Part shown: positions 30,676 to 39,412 of the stretch, piece by piece
Numbering within the stretch: the stretch's first letter is position 1
Layout of the letters: the number at the start of each line of letters is the position of its first letter
Source: Microbacterium sp. ProA8
Lineage (GTDB): Bacteria; Actinomycetota; Actinomycetes; Actinomycetales; Microbacteriaceae
NCBI RefSeq assembly: GCF_039905635.1
Contig: NZ_CP157000.1
Location: 1,488,001-1,552,000, forward strand
DNA: 64,000 nt
Direction: 5' to 3'
Made by a program: the position numbers and the translations under genes
Notes under the pieces: model-generated
What the model was told of the DNA's origin: nothing
Databases searched by the model: none
Seen by the model: only the letters and a program-made list of their open reading frames with translations

Positions 30676-33579
30676 ATGCGCTCGACCGCTTTCCCGACCC
30701 TCGGGGCCGCCACCGCCACCGCCACGGGCACCGCTGCCGTCTCTGTCGCCGACGACGAACCGCTGACGCTTCCCGCAGCATGGCGGCCGCCCGCACGCCC
30801 GCCGCTGCCCATCGTGGCGGCCGTCGTCCCCGTGGTCGGCGCGGTGGCCCTCTGGCTCGTCACCGGCTCGGTGTACTCGCTCTGGTTCGCACTGCTGGGG
30901 CCGGTGATCGCGGCGGCGACGGTGCTGGACGCACACCGCGCAGCCAGAAAAGACGGCAGGCGCGCCGCGGCAGAGGCCGCCCACGCCCGCGACGCCGTCG
31001 CATCGGCCGTCGCCGCGCGCCACACCGGCGAGCGTGCGCAGTTGTGGACCCTGCATCCCGATGTCGCCCGCCTCGTCGCCGGCGGCGGCGACATCTGGCG
31101 CAGCGGTCGCGCCGCCTCGATCGTGGTGGGCGAGGGGGAACGCACGAGCAGCGTGCGCGTCACCGGCGGCGACGGAGACCGGGATGCCGCAGACCTGCGC
31201 CGCCGCGCCGGTCGCTTGACGGGTGCGCCTGTCACGCTGCCGCTCTCGGCGGGAATCGCCGTCGTCGGCGGCGAAACGCTCGCCGTCGCGGTGCAGCGGG
31301 CCCTGGTGCTGCAGCTGTGCCTGGCGCTCGCGCCGGGCGATCTGCGCATCGTGGGAGCGCTCGGCCCGGCGCTCGAGTGGATCGAGGCGCTTCCACATCG
31401 CGGCGCAGGCGGCGGTGCGGCGCTCGCGGTGATCGGTCCGGGCGAGCTCGCGCCGGCTGAAGCCGACATCGTCATCGCACGATGCCGCCCGGGCGAACCG
31501 CTGCCGCCGCGGTGCCAGGCGGTCCTGACCGTGGCCGCACCGGGTGTCGCGCGGATGGAACACGCCGGCGAGGCGCTGCCGTTGCACGTCGAGGCCGTCG
31601 CCCGGGCACAGGCGGAGGACATCGCCGCTGACCTCGCAGCCCGGGCGGAGAGCAGTCTCGGCCTCGTCCGCGACGGCGGCGAACCCCTCGCGCTCGCGCC
31701 TCTTCTCGAAGGCGTTCCCCAGACGACGCGAGGTCTTCCCGCGCCGATCGGCGTCGGCGGTGGGCGGACGGCCGTCATCGATCTCGTGGCGGACGGGCCG
31801 CATGCGGTGGTCGCGGGGGTCACCGGCGCAGGCAAGAGCGAGCTGCTCATCACCTGGATCCTCTCGCTGTGCGCGACCCGCACCACCGACGAGGTGACCT
31901 TCCTGCTCGCGGACTTCAAGGGCGGCACCGCCTTCGACGGCCTCGCCGGCGTGCCGCACGTCACCGGCGTCATCACCGATCTCGACGGCTCGGGAGCGCG
32001 ACGGGCGATCGACAGCCTGCGAGCCGAGCTGCGCCGCCGGGAGGCCACCATCGCCGCGGCCGGGGCCCGCGACATCGCGGACCCCCGGGTGCGGCTCCCG
32101 CGGCTGGTGGTTGTGGTCGACGAGTTCGCCGCGCTGCTCGCCGACCAGCCCGAGCTGCACGGGCTCTTCGCCGACATCGCGGCGCGCGGCCGCGCGCTCG
32201 GCATCCATCTCATCCTCGGCACGCAGCGGGCTGCGGGTGTGATCCGCGACAATCTGCTCGCGAACTGCCCCTTGCGGATCAGCCTGCGCGTCACGGATCC
32301 CGCCGACAGCCGGGCGCTGCTGGGCACCGACGACGCCGCTCGACTGCCGGGCGGAGCGGCCGGGCGGGGAGCCGCGTTCGTGCGGCGCGCCGGCGACGCC
32401 GCGCCGCAACAGGTGCGCATCGCCCTGTCGGATGCCCGGGACGTCGCGGCCGCGGCTCTCCGCACCGGGCATCGCGCCCCCACGCGTCCGTGGTTGCCCG
32501 CGCTTCCCCCGCTGATGACGGTCGACGAGCTCGCCGCACGCGCCGCGACGGGCAGGGAGGCTCCGCCACCGGGAGGCGTGGTCCTCGGCCTGGCGGACGA
32601 GCCCGAGCGCCAGCGGCAGCCGGTCGCCTTCGTGGGTGCGGCCGACCGCGCGCTGCTCGTGCTCGGCGGACCGGGATCCGGCGTCTCCAACGTGCTCGAG
32701 GTCATCGCGATGCAGACCCAGGGTCACACCGTGCGGGTGCCGGCACACCCGGAACGCCTGTGGGACGCGGTCTCCGCCCTGCACGACGAGCTGCCCCCGC
32801 CGGGGTCCGTCGTGCTGATCGACGACCTCGACGCCGTCGCGCTGCGCCTGCCCCCCGAGTACGCGCACGTGGTGCTCGAACGCATCGAGGGTCTCGTCCG
32901 CCGCGCCGGCGACGCCGGGGTGCTCGTCGTGGCCGGCGCCCACCGCATGACAGGCCCGGTGTCGCGGCTCGCCGAACTCTTCGCGCGACGGCTCGTGCTG
33001 CCGTACCCCACGCGCGTCGACCACGCCGCAGCAGGTGGCGATCCCTCGACGTTCGACCCTGCGGCGCCGCCGGGCCGCGGGCGGCTCGACGGGCGTGCGG
33101 TGCAGATCGCCGCGGCCCCGGCGGCGTCGCCCCTGCCTGCGCCCGTGGAGGAGCAGTGGATGCCGGCGGCCCGGCTCACCGGTGTGGTCGCGCGCCGATC
33201 ACCGGCGGGCCGGCGGGCGCTCGCCGTCTGGCGGCAGCAGGGCGTGCGGGTGCTGGAGGTCGACGACTACGTGGTGGATCCGGCATCCACGGCGGACGCG
33301 CGCGTCGTCATCGTGGGCGAGCCGGACGACTGGCAGCGCCATTGGCGTCTGCTCGCCGATGTGCGGGGCGACCACGACCTGGTCATCGACACGTCCTGCG
33401 CCGCGGAACTGCGGGTCGTTGCGGGGTACCGCGGCGTGCCGCCCTACTGCGAGCCCGGCGCGGGGCGCGCCTGGCTCATCGCGGCGGGAGCGGAGCCCGT
33501 GCGCATTGTCCTTCCCTCCGGCGATGTCCGGCCGAACCGTCGGGGCGCTGTGTTGACCGGCTCTTCGCCCACCGCTTAG
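30676..33579 (+). CDS. EccC/EssC-like FtsK/SpoIIIE-family ATPase
   Basis: A 967-residue protein. Two membrane segments (about 45-62 and 66-84) are followed by a basic/Ala-rich region and two RecA-like domains. Domain 1 is intact: Walker A GVTGAGKS at 381-388, FLLADFKGGTAFDGL, Walker B VVVVDEF ending at 484, and the GTQRAAGVI sensor. Domain 2 has GGPGSGVS at 664-671 in place of Walker A, with Val where the Lys should be, but keeps a Walker B-like VVLIDDLDAV. An active first and degenerate later ATPase is typical of type VII secretion motors. No WXG100 substrate or EccB/D/E gene is present here. It is not a chromosome translocase: there is no gamma domain. Stop codon TAG begins the next gene's -10. 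Confidence 0.82.
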   Translation: MRSTAFPTLGAATATATGTAAVSVADDEPLTLPAAWRPPARPPLPIVAAVVPVVGAVALWLVTGSVYSLWFALLGPVIAAATVLDAHRAARKDGRRAAAEAAHARDAVASAVAARHTGERAQLWTLHPDVARLVAGGGDIWRSGRAASIVVGEGERTSSVRVTGGDGDRDAADLRRRAGRLTGAPVTLPLSAGIAVVGGETLAVAVQRALVLQLCLALAPGDLRIVGALGPALEWIEALPHRGAGGGAALAVIGPGELAPAEADIVIARCRPGEPLPPRCQAVLTVAAPGVARMEHAGEALPLHVEAVARAQAEDIAADLAARAESSLGLVRDGGEPLALAPLLEGVPQTTRGLPAPIGVGGGRTAVIDLVADGPHAVVAGVTGAGKSELLITWILSLCATRTTDEVTFLLADFKGGTAFDGLAGVPHVTGVITDLDGSGARRAIDSLRAELRRREATIAAAGARDIADPRVRLPRLVVVVDEFAALLADQPELHGLFADIAARGRALGIHLILGTQRAAGVIRDNLLANCPLRISLRVTDPADSRALLGTDDAARLPGGAAGRGAAFVRRAGDAAPQQVRIALSDARDVAAAALRTGHRAPTRPWLPALPPLMTVDELAARAATGREAPPPGGVVLGLADEPERQRQPVAFVGAADRALLVLGGPGSGVSNVLEVIAMQTQGHTVRVPAHPERLWDAVSALHDELPPPGSVVLIDDLDAVALRLPPEYAHVVLERIEGLVRRAGDAGVLVVAGAHRMTGPVSRLAELFARRLVLPYPTRVDHAAAGGDPSTFDPAAPPGRGRLDGRAVQIAAAPAASPLPAPVEEQWMPAARLTGVVARRSPAGRRALAVWRQQGVRVLEVDDYVVDPASTADARVVIVGEPDDWQRHWRLLADVRGDHDLVIDTSCAAELRVVAGYRGVPPYCEPGAGRAWLIAAGAEPVRIVLPSGDVRPNRRGAVLTGSSPTA

Positions 33580-33582
33580 CGT
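33577..33582 (+). promoter_or_regulatory. Leaderless -10 box overlapping the upstream stop codon (APC permease)
   Basis: TAGCGT: its first three bases are the stop codon of the EccC-like gene, and the GTG start of the permease is exactly six bases downstream. Confidence 0.5.
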
Positions 33583-33588
33583 CGCTCT

Positions 33589-35154
33589 GTGGCTACAACC
33601 CCGATCGATCTGCAACGGCCTGAGGGCAAGGGACTCGCCGCCGGCACGCTGGGTCTGTGGGGCTCCACCGTCATCGGCCTCGCGTCCACCGCTCCGGTCT
33701 ACTCCCTGGTGGCGACCCTCGGGTTCGTCGTCCTCGCCGTCGGGGCCCAGGCGCCCATCGCGTTCGTCATCGCGTTCATCCCGATGCTCTTCATCGCGTT
33801 CGCCTACCGCGAGCTCAACAACGCCGTGCCGGACTGCGGCACCACGTTCACGTGGGGCACGAAGGCGTTCGGTCCGTGGGTGGGCTGGATGGGCGGATGG
33901 GGCGTCGCCGTCGCGGGCATGGTCGTGCTCGCCAACCTCGCGCAGATCGCGGGCATCTACTTCTGGGCGCTCGTCGACGGGATCGTGGGCAGCGCCGAGG
34001 ACGCACTCCTCTCGGACAACGTCCCCCTCGTCACGGCGACCGGTGTCGCGTTCATCGCGGCGATGACCTGGGTCAGCTGGCGCGGGGTCGAGATCGGCGA
34101 GCGGATCCAGAACATCCTGCTCGGCATCCAGTACCTCGCTCTGGCCATCTTCGTCGTCGCCGCGCTGTGGCACTTCTTCGCCGGCACCGCTCCGGACCCG
34201 ACCCCGTTCGACTGGTCGTGGTTCAACCCCTTCGCGTTCACCGAGTGGGGCGGATTCGTCGAGTCGATCCTCCTCGCGCTCTTCATCTACTGGGGCTGGG
34301 ACACCTGTCTCGCGCTCAACGAGGAGACCAAGGACCCCAAGCGCATCCCCGGTCGGGCGGCGCTGCTGACCACGGTGATCCTGCTGGTGACCTACGTCGG
34401 TGTCACCGTCGCAGCGATGATGTACGCCGGGCTCGGCAGCGAGGGCACGGGCCTGGGCAACGAGGCGAATGCCGACGACTTCTTCCTTGCGATCAAGGAC
34501 GGACTCCTCGGCCCCCTCGGCTGGGTGCTGGTGGTCGCGGTCATGATCTCGGCGATCTCGTCGACGCAGACCACGATCCTGCCCACGGCGCGGGGAACGC
34601 TGTCGATGGCGGCCTACAAGGCGCTCCCGCGGCGGTTCGCCTCGGTGCACCCGCGGTACAAGACGCCGTCGTTCTCCACGCTCGTCATGGGCATCGTCGC
34701 CTCGCTCTACTACATCGGGATGACCCTGATCAGCGACAACATCCTGCAGGACTCCATCCTCTCGCTCGGACTGGCCATCGCGTTCTACTACGCGATCACC
34801 GGCTATGCCTGCGTCTGGTACTTCCGCCGCGAGCTGTTCACGTCGGCGCGGAACTTCTTCTACCGGTTCCTGTTCCCGCTGCTGGGGGCGCTCATGCTGA
34901 CCTACGCGTTCGTGCAGTCGGCGATCGACATGTACGACGTCGACTACGGCTACACCGTCCTCCTCGGAATCGGCGGCACGTTCGTCCTCGGAATCGGCTC
35001 ACTCGCGTTCGGCGTGCTGCTGATGTTCCTGTGGTTCGCCTTCCCGCGCGCCAAGCCGTTCTTCCGCGGCGAGAGCCTGAACCGCGACACCGAGGTGCTC
35101 GTGCCGGAGGATCCCGCCGATTTCTCCCGGTCGATCGACGGCGGGCTCGCCTGA
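33589..35154 (+). CDS. APC-superfamily amino acid permease
   Basis: A 521-residue transporter with about 12 membrane helices. The N-terminal GLWGSTVIGLASTAPVYSLVATLGF helix has the APC unwound-helix pattern, and YRELNNAVPDCGTTFTWGTKAFGPWVGWMGGW follows. It resembles actinobacterial amino acid/polyamine carriers; substrate is not deducible. GTG start with leaderless layout ten bases after the EccC-like stop. Confidence 0.88.
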   Translation: MATTPIDLQRPEGKGLAAGTLGLWGSTVIGLASTAPVYSLVATLGFVVLAVGAQAPIAFVIAFIPMLFIAFAYRELNNAVPDCGTTFTWGTKAFGPWVGWMGGWGVAVAGMVVLANLAQIAGIYFWALVDGIVGSAEDALLSDNVPLVTATGVAFIAAMTWVSWRGVEIGERIQNILLGIQYLALAIFVVAALWHFFAGTAPDPTPFDWSWFNPFAFTEWGGFVESILLALFIYWGWDTCLALNEETKDPKRIPGRAALLTTVILLVTYVGVTVAAMMYAGLGSEGTGLGNEANADDFFLAIKDGLLGPLGWVLVVAVMISAISSTQTTILPTARGTLSMAAYKALPRRFASVHPRYKTPSFSTLVMGIVASLYYIGMTLISDNILQDSILSLGLAIAFYYAITGYACVWYFRRELFTSARNFFYRFLFPLLGALMLTYAFVQSAIDMYDVDYGYTVLLGIGGTFVLGIGSLAFGVLLMFLWFAFPRAKPFFRGESLNRDTEVLVPEDPADFSRSIDGGLA

Positions 35155-35170
35155 GCTGAGTGGGAGCCTG

Positions 35171-35189
35171 GCCCCGCCGGTCGCGGGGC
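35171..35189 (+). terminator. Hairpin after the APC permease
   Basis: GCCCCGC / GCGGGGC arms with a 5-base loop, 16 bases after the stop codon; faces the convergent DUF5655-like gene. Confidence 0.45.
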
Positions 35190-35229
35190 GCAGCGCGTCG
35201 GCGTCCCGGGGGGCGTGACGGCCGGGGCG

Positions 35230-35610
35230 TCAGGGGCCGAGGTGCGCTCCGCAGCCCACGTCGTACGCCTCGCGCAGCCAGGAGGCGACGGTCTCGTCGA
35301 ACTCGCTCTCGTCGGCGAGGCGGAACTGGTGCACGAAGAGTCGCCGCCCGTAGGGTGAGGCGCCGAGGATCCTCGGGTCGGGCGGCAGTTCGCGCATCAG
35401 GTCGAAGTAGCCGCGCACCCCCTGGCGCATCGGCCGGGCGCCCGCGAACCCGCGCCGAGGACCGCGGAAGGTGATCGTGGTCTTCGCCACCGAGTGCGTC
35501 ACCGGGCCGAAAGAGCCGATCAGCTCGTCGATGCGGTGCCACAGGCGAACGGCGTCGGGATCGGCGCCTCGCAGATGGTCCTCCACCGTCCATTCCCGGT
35601 CGTCCGTCAT
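35230..35610 (-). CDS. DUF5655-like small protein
   Basis: A 126-residue soluble protein starting MTDDREWTVEDHLRGADPDAVRLWHRIDELIGSFGPVTHSVAKTTITFRG, the pattern of DUF5655/YdeI-like proteins; FDLMRELPPDPRI and RRLFVHQFRLADESEFDETVASWLREAYDVG follow. Function unknown. ATG at 35610 chosen because the frame upstream of it runs into the terminator of ald and is not conserved. Confidence 0.72.
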   Translation of the reverse strand: MTDDREWTVEDHLRGADPDAVRLWHRIDELIGSFGPVTHSVAKTTITFRGPRRGFAGARPMRQGVRGYFDLMRELPPDPRILGASPYGRRLFVHQFRLADESEFDETVASWLREAYDVGCGAHLGP

Positions 35611-35641
35611 CACACCAGTGTCGCGCGAGCCACCGACGTAG

Positions 35642-35684
35642 GCAGCCCGCCGCGGACCTCGGCGCAGCCCGCCGCGGACCTCGG
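35642..35684. repeat. Two-copy 22-bp tandem repeat
   Basis: The 21-base sequence beginning GCAGCCCGCCGCGGACC occurs at 35642-35662 and again at 35664-35684, one base apart, in the gap between the DUF5655-like gene and the ald terminator. No function seen. Confidence 0.6.
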
Positions 35685-35722
35685 TGCCCGCGACGGCACA
35701 GGCAGGAGCACCGGACGGACAG

Positions 35723-35761
35723 AGCAGAAGCCCCGGACGCGAGGCATCCGGGGCTTCTGCT
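35723..35761 (-). terminator. Terminator of ald
   Basis: Perfect 15-bp arms AGCAGAAGCCCCGGA (35723-35737) and TCCGGGGCTTCTGCT (35747-35761) with a 9-base loop, six bases after the ald stop codon. The stem is very stable; no strong U-tract. Confidence 0.7.
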
Positions 35762-35767
35762 GTGCGC

Positions 35768-36883
35768 TCAGACGAGTGCGACGTCCAGCGGTGCGAGCTC
35801 GAGATCGTGCGCCGTCGCGACGCCCGCGTTCGCGACGTGGCCGCCGACGGTGTTGAGGCCCGCCGCGAGGGCGGCGTCCGACCGCAGCGCCGCCTGCCAC
35901 CCATGCCGGGCGATCTGGCGGACATAGGGGAGCGTCGCGTTCGTGAGCGCCGAGGTCGACGTGTTCGGGACGGCGCCGGGCATGTTGGCCACGCAGTAGA
36001 AGATGCTCCCGTGCACGGGGAACGTCGGGTCGGCGTGCGTCGTCGGGTGCGTGTCTTCGAAGCAGCCGCCCTGGTCGACCGCGATGTCGACGAGCACCGA
36101 CCCCGGCCGCATGCGCGCGACCATGTCGTTGGTGACGAGCTTCGGGGCCTTGGCCCCGGGGATCAGCACGGATCCGATGACGAGGTCCGAAGCCACGACC
36201 GCGCGGTCGAGATCGAGCGGGTTGGAGGCCGCGGTCTTCACCCGGCCCTGGAAGTGGTCGTCGAGGTAACGGAGCCGCTGGACGTTGGTGTCGAACACGG
36301 TGACGTCGGCGCCCAGCCCGACTGCGATGACGGCCGCGTTCGCGCCCGCGACACCGCCGCCGATGACGGTCACCGTCGCCGGCCGCGTGCCGGGCACTCC
36401 CGACATCAACAGGCCGAGGCCGCCCGCGGAGCGCATCAGCGTCGCGGCGCCGACGGTCGGTGCGAGCCGGCCGGCGACCTCGCTCATCGGCGCGAGGAGC
36501 GGCAGCCCGCCGCCCGGAAGCTGCACCGTCTCGTACGCGATGGCGGTGACCCGGTCGGAGACCAGGCGCTCGGTGAGCGGGCGGTCGGCGGCGAGGTGCA
36601 GGTAGGTGAACAGCACGAGGTCGTCGCGGAAGTAGCCGTACTCGCTCGCGATCGGCTCCTTGACCTTCAGCAGCAGCTCCGCCCGCGCCCACACCTCCGC
36701 GGCCTCGTCGAGCATGACCGCTCCGGCCGCCTCGTACTCGGCGTCCGGCATGGACGAGCCCGCGCCGGCGCCGCGCTGCACGAACACCTCGTGGCCGGAG
36801 GCCACCAGATCGTGCACTCCCGCGGGGGTGAGGGCGACCCGGTATTCGTTGTTCTTGATCTCGGTGGGGACGCTGATCCGCAT
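35768..36883 (-). CDS. ald: Alanine dehydrogenase
   Basis: A 371-residue NAD-dependent enzyme interconverting pyruvate plus ammonium and L-alanine. All catalytic residues known from the Mycobacterium tuberculosis enzyme are at the same numbers: R15, K75, H96 and D270. The NAD-binding loop is VIGGGVAGANAA at 173-184. AAAGGAT precedes the ATG. It lies downstream of an asparaginase on the same strand (56-base gap), which suggests a shared role in ammonium/amino-acid catabolism. Confidence 0.96.
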   Translation of the reverse strand: MRISVPTEIKNNEYRVALTPAGVHDLVASGHEVFVQRGAGAGSSMPDAEYEAAGAVMLDEAAEVWARAELLLKVKEPIASEYGYFRDDLVLFTYLHLAADRPLTERLVSDRVTAIAYETVQLPGGGLPLLAPMSEVAGRLAPTVGAATLMRSAGGLGLLMSGVPGTRPATVTVIGGGVAGANAAVIAVGLGADVTVFDTNVQRLRYLDDHFQGRVKTAASNPLDLDRAVVASDLVIGSVLIPGAKAPKLVTNDMVARMRPGSVLVDIAVDQGGCFEDTHPTTHADPTFPVHGSIFYCVANMPGAVPNTSTSALTNATLPYVRQIARHGWQAALRSDAALAAGLNTVGGHVANAGVATAHDLELAPLDVALV

Positions 36884-36939
36884 CGTGTGATCCTTTCCGC
36901 TCCGCCGTTGGAGCGCTCGGGCTCCTCGTGGGAGCGCCT

Positions 36940-37929
36940 CTAGAAGGCGGGGCGGATGGCCCCGACGTCCTGTCCGCCGCCGGTGACGGTCAGCGGAAGC
37001 TTCGACAGCGTGTCGGCGACGTCGGCGGACGCGAGCGCGCCGTGGCGCTCCAGCAGCCGCAGAGCGACGGCGGTCGCGGCGCGACCGCTGCCGTCCAGCA
37101 TCTTGAGCGTCACCGTGGTGCCGTTGGGGGCCACCATCACCATGACGCCCTCGGCCCCGCCCTTGGCGAAGACGCCCAGCCGCTCGATGGCGATCGTGTC
37201 GGCGCGTCCGGGCCCGTCGATCGTCCAGGGGTTCGCGCGCACGGCGTCGACGAGCGCGCCGGCGCTGCGATGCAGCGCGAACGGCGAGGTGGTCGAGGAG
37301 TTGCCGATGCGGTGGATGGCGCGGGCCAGCCCGAAGAGGGTCGTGGCGTACACGGGGGCCCCGCAGCCGTCGACGGCGGTGGCGGCGATCTTCTCGCCGA
37401 TGAGACGCTCGATGGTCTCGCGGATGAGGATCTGCACCGGATGCCCCGGCGCGAGGTAGCCGTCAGTATCCCAGCCGTTCACGACGCTGGTGAGGAGCAT
37501 GGTGGCGTGCTTGCCCGAGCAGTTCATGCGGATGCGTGCCGGCTGACCGAGCTCGCGCACCAGCTCGTCGCGGGTGGCGGTGTCGCCGGGCCACGCGGGC
37601 GGACACCCGAGATCCTCCTCGCTCAGCTGGGCGAGCGAGAGGATGTCGCGCACGACCGCGACGTGACGGTCGGTGCCCGAGTGGCTCGCCGTGGAGAGTC
37701 CGAGCTTCTCGCCCTCCAGCGGCGCGCCGGCCGAGAGGCACGCGAGCGCTTGGAGGGGCTTGAGGCTCGAGCGGGGGAGGATCAGTGCCGACGGATCGCC
37801 CAGCTTCTCGGCGATGGTGCCGTCGGCGGCCAGCACGATGGCGATGCCCGCGTGTCGCGACTCGATGAAACCGCTGCGTTCGACAACGGCGAGTTCGACG
37901 GCGTCGGCTGCGGCGAAGGTCTGCGGCAC
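36940..37929 (-). CDS. Asparaginase (type resembling Rhizobium etli AnsA, PF06089 family)
   Basis: A 329-residue protein of the asparaginase family that is unrelated to E. coli AnsA/B. Typical segments: AVVERSGFIESRHAG, ILPRSSLKPLQALACL (catalytic Ser/Lys pair), SHSGTDRHV, MNCSGKHATML (conserved Cys/Lys) and VDGCGAPVYATTLFGLARA. It would hydrolyse L-asparagine to aspartate and ammonia. GTG at 37929 follows TAGGCT by six bases. Divergent from osmC. Confidence 0.88.
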   Translation of the reverse strand: MPQTFAAADAVELAVVERSGFIESRHAGIAIVLAADGTIAEKLGDPSALILPRSSLKPLQALACLSAGAPLEGEKLGLSTASHSGTDRHVAVVRDILSLAQLSEEDLGCPPAWPGDTATRDELVRELGQPARIRMNCSGKHATMLLTSVVNGWDTDGYLAPGHPVQILIRETIERLIGEKIAATAVDGCGAPVYATTLFGLARAIHRIGNSSTTSPFALHRSAGALVDAVRANPWTIDGPGRADTIAIERLGVFAKGGAEGVMVMVAPNGTTVTLKMLDGSGRAATAVALRLLERHGALASADVADTLSKLPLTVTGGGQDVGAIRPAF

Positions 37930-37935
37930 CTCGTC

Positions 37936-37975
37936 AGCCTACCGCCGGAGTCGACCTCGGCCTGCATGACAGACT
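37936..37975. promoter_or_regulatory. Divergent leaderless promoters for asparaginase (-) and osmC (+)
   Basis: On minus, TAGGCT (37941 down to 37936) is six bases before the asparaginase GTG. On +, CAGACT (37970-37975) is six bases before the osmC ATG. The two -10 boxes are 28 bases apart, so the -35 regions overlap and the genes probably compete or are co-controlled. Confidence 0.5.
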
Positions 37976-37981
37976 GTGCTC

Positions 37982-38458
37982 ATGTGGGGCGAGCATCGAT
38001 ACTCCGTCCGGACGACCTGGACGGGTGACCGCGGCACCGGCACCTCCGGCTACCGGGACTACGACCGGGCCGTGACGATCGAGATCGACGGCAAGCCCGC
38101 CCTGCAGGCCTCTGCTGACAAGCCGTTCCGGGGCGATCCCTCCCGCTGGAACCCCGAGGACATGCTGCTCGCCGCTCTCAGCGAGTGCCATCTGCTGTCG
38201 TATCTCCACGCCTGCGTGCAGGCGGGCGTGGTGGTCGTCGGCTACGAGGACGAGGCATCCGGTCTGATGGTCGAAGACGGCCGCGGGGGCGGCGCCTTCC
38301 GTGAGGTCGTGCTGCGGCCTCGCGTGACCGTCGCGGATGCATCGATGACGGATGCCGCGACCGCCGCGCATGCGCAGGCGAACGAGTGGTGCTTCATCGC
38401 GAACTCGGTGAACTTCCCGGTGCGCCACGAGCCCACGACCCTCGTCGCCGGCGCCTGA
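37982..38458 (+). CDS. OsmC-family protein
   Basis: A 158-residue protein of the OsmC/Ohr fold, which reduces organic hydroperoxides with two redox cysteines. Candidate cysteines are C69 in LSECHLLSYLHA and C137 in NEWCFIANSVNFPV; C78 is also present. The N-terminal strand pattern (SYRDYDRAVTIEIDGKPALQASADKPFRGDPSRWNPEDML) is typical. The ATG at 37982 is preferred over GTG at 37976, because the latter would lie inside the spacer after the -10. Confidence 0.85.
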   Translation: MWGEHRYSVRTTWTGDRGTGTSGYRDYDRAVTIEIDGKPALQASADKPFRGDPSRWNPEDMLLAALSECHLLSYLHACVQAGVVVVGYEDEASGLMVEDGRGGGAFREVVLRPRVTVADASMTDAATAAHAQANEWCFIANSVNFPVRHEPTTLVAGA

Positions 38459-38510
38459 CTGCCGGCCGCCGCGCTCGACGACCGGTGGGATCGGCCGGGG
38501 GAGCCACGCC

Positions 38511-39299
38511 TCAGCGTCGCTCGTGCGGGAGGACCTGCTTGATGCGGTCGATCGGGTTCTGCGCCGGGACCTCGTTGTAGGCGTTGGCGAGCTCCTGCCC
38601 CGACAGGGCGTGGATCGCGGCCATGATCTCGTCGGTGGCGAGCCGGCGGGCCTTGCCCGACGAGGCCGGCCCGTGGTGTGCCAGGTCGAGCGGTTCGCCG
38701 AACCTGACCGTGATGCGGTGGCTGAGCGAAGGCATCTTCGCACCGACCGGCATCACGTCGTCGGTGCCGATGAGTCCGACGGGGACGACCGGCGCGCCGG
38801 TCTGCAGCGCGAGGAAGGCCACGCCCGTCCGCCCCTTGTAGAGGCGGCCGTCCAGCGATCGCGTGCCCTCGGGGTACAGCGCGACGGCGCTGCCCTCTTC
38901 GAGCAGGGTGCGCTGCTGATCGAGAGCGTCGAGCGCCGCCTGCCCGGCGCCGCGCTGGACCGGGATGGCTCCGATGGCGGTGAAGAACCAGCGGGAGAGG
39001 CCCGTCTCGAAATAGCTCGCCTTGGCAAGGAAATGCACGGGCCGGGGTGAGGCCACGGGGATCGCGATCGAGTCGATGAACGACAGGTGATTGCTGGCGA
39101 AGATGACCGGTCCCGACTTCGGGACGTTCGCCTTCCCGTCCACACGAGGGCGGTACACGATGCGCGCGAGGGGCCGGATGATCTGGCGTCCCAGAGCGTA
39201 GGTGAAGCCCATCCGGCGAGCCGGAGCGGCGGAGGATTCGGGCGCTTCCGGCGATTCGCCGGCGTTGTCATCGGCGCCGGGTACGAGGTCGGAAGTCAC
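38511..39299 (-). CDS. plsC: 1-acyl-sn-glycerol-3-phosphate acyltransferase
   Basis: A 262-residue PlsC-family membrane-associated acyltransferase making phosphatidic acid. The catalytic HX4D box is H71-D76 (NHLSFID), the glycerol-phosphate motif is YPEGTRSLDG, and VPVGLIGTDDVMPVG is motif IV. A disordered, acidic N-terminus of about 28 residues precedes it. GTG at 39299 chosen because TACCCT lies exactly six bases upstream; an ATG at 39338 is also in frame. Confidence 0.88.
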   Translation of the reverse strand: MTSDLVPGADDNAGESPEAPESSAAPARRMGFTYALGRQIIRPLARIVYRPRVDGKANVPKSGPVIFASNHLSFIDSIAIPVASPRPVHFLAKASYFETGLSRWFFTAIGAIPVQRGAGQAALDALDQQRTLLEEGSAVALYPEGTRSLDGRLYKGRTGVAFLALQTGAPVVPVGLIGTDDVMPVGAKMPSLSHRITVRFGEPLDLAHHGPASSGKARRLATDEIMAAIHALSGQELANAYNEVPAQNPIDRIKQVLPHERR

Positions 39300-39305
39300 C
39301 CGTAG

Positions 39306-39311
39306 AGGGTA
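39306..39311 (-). promoter_or_regulatory. Leaderless -10 box (plsC)
   Basis: TACCCT on minus, six bases before the GTG at 39299. Confidence 0.45.
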
Positions 39312-39412
39312 CCCCCGATTGCATTCCGGTATCGGCATAGGGCTTTCTCAGCGCGAACGGAGCAAAGATGCGAAAAGATGGAGACTTCCCTTCCACGTCT
39401 CGAGGTTGTTCC

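Noticed and set aside
30676..33579. Chromosome translocase FtsK/SpoIIIE
   Set aside because: Two unequal ATPase domains, only two membrane helices and no DNA-reading gamma domain; the pattern fits EccC/EssC.
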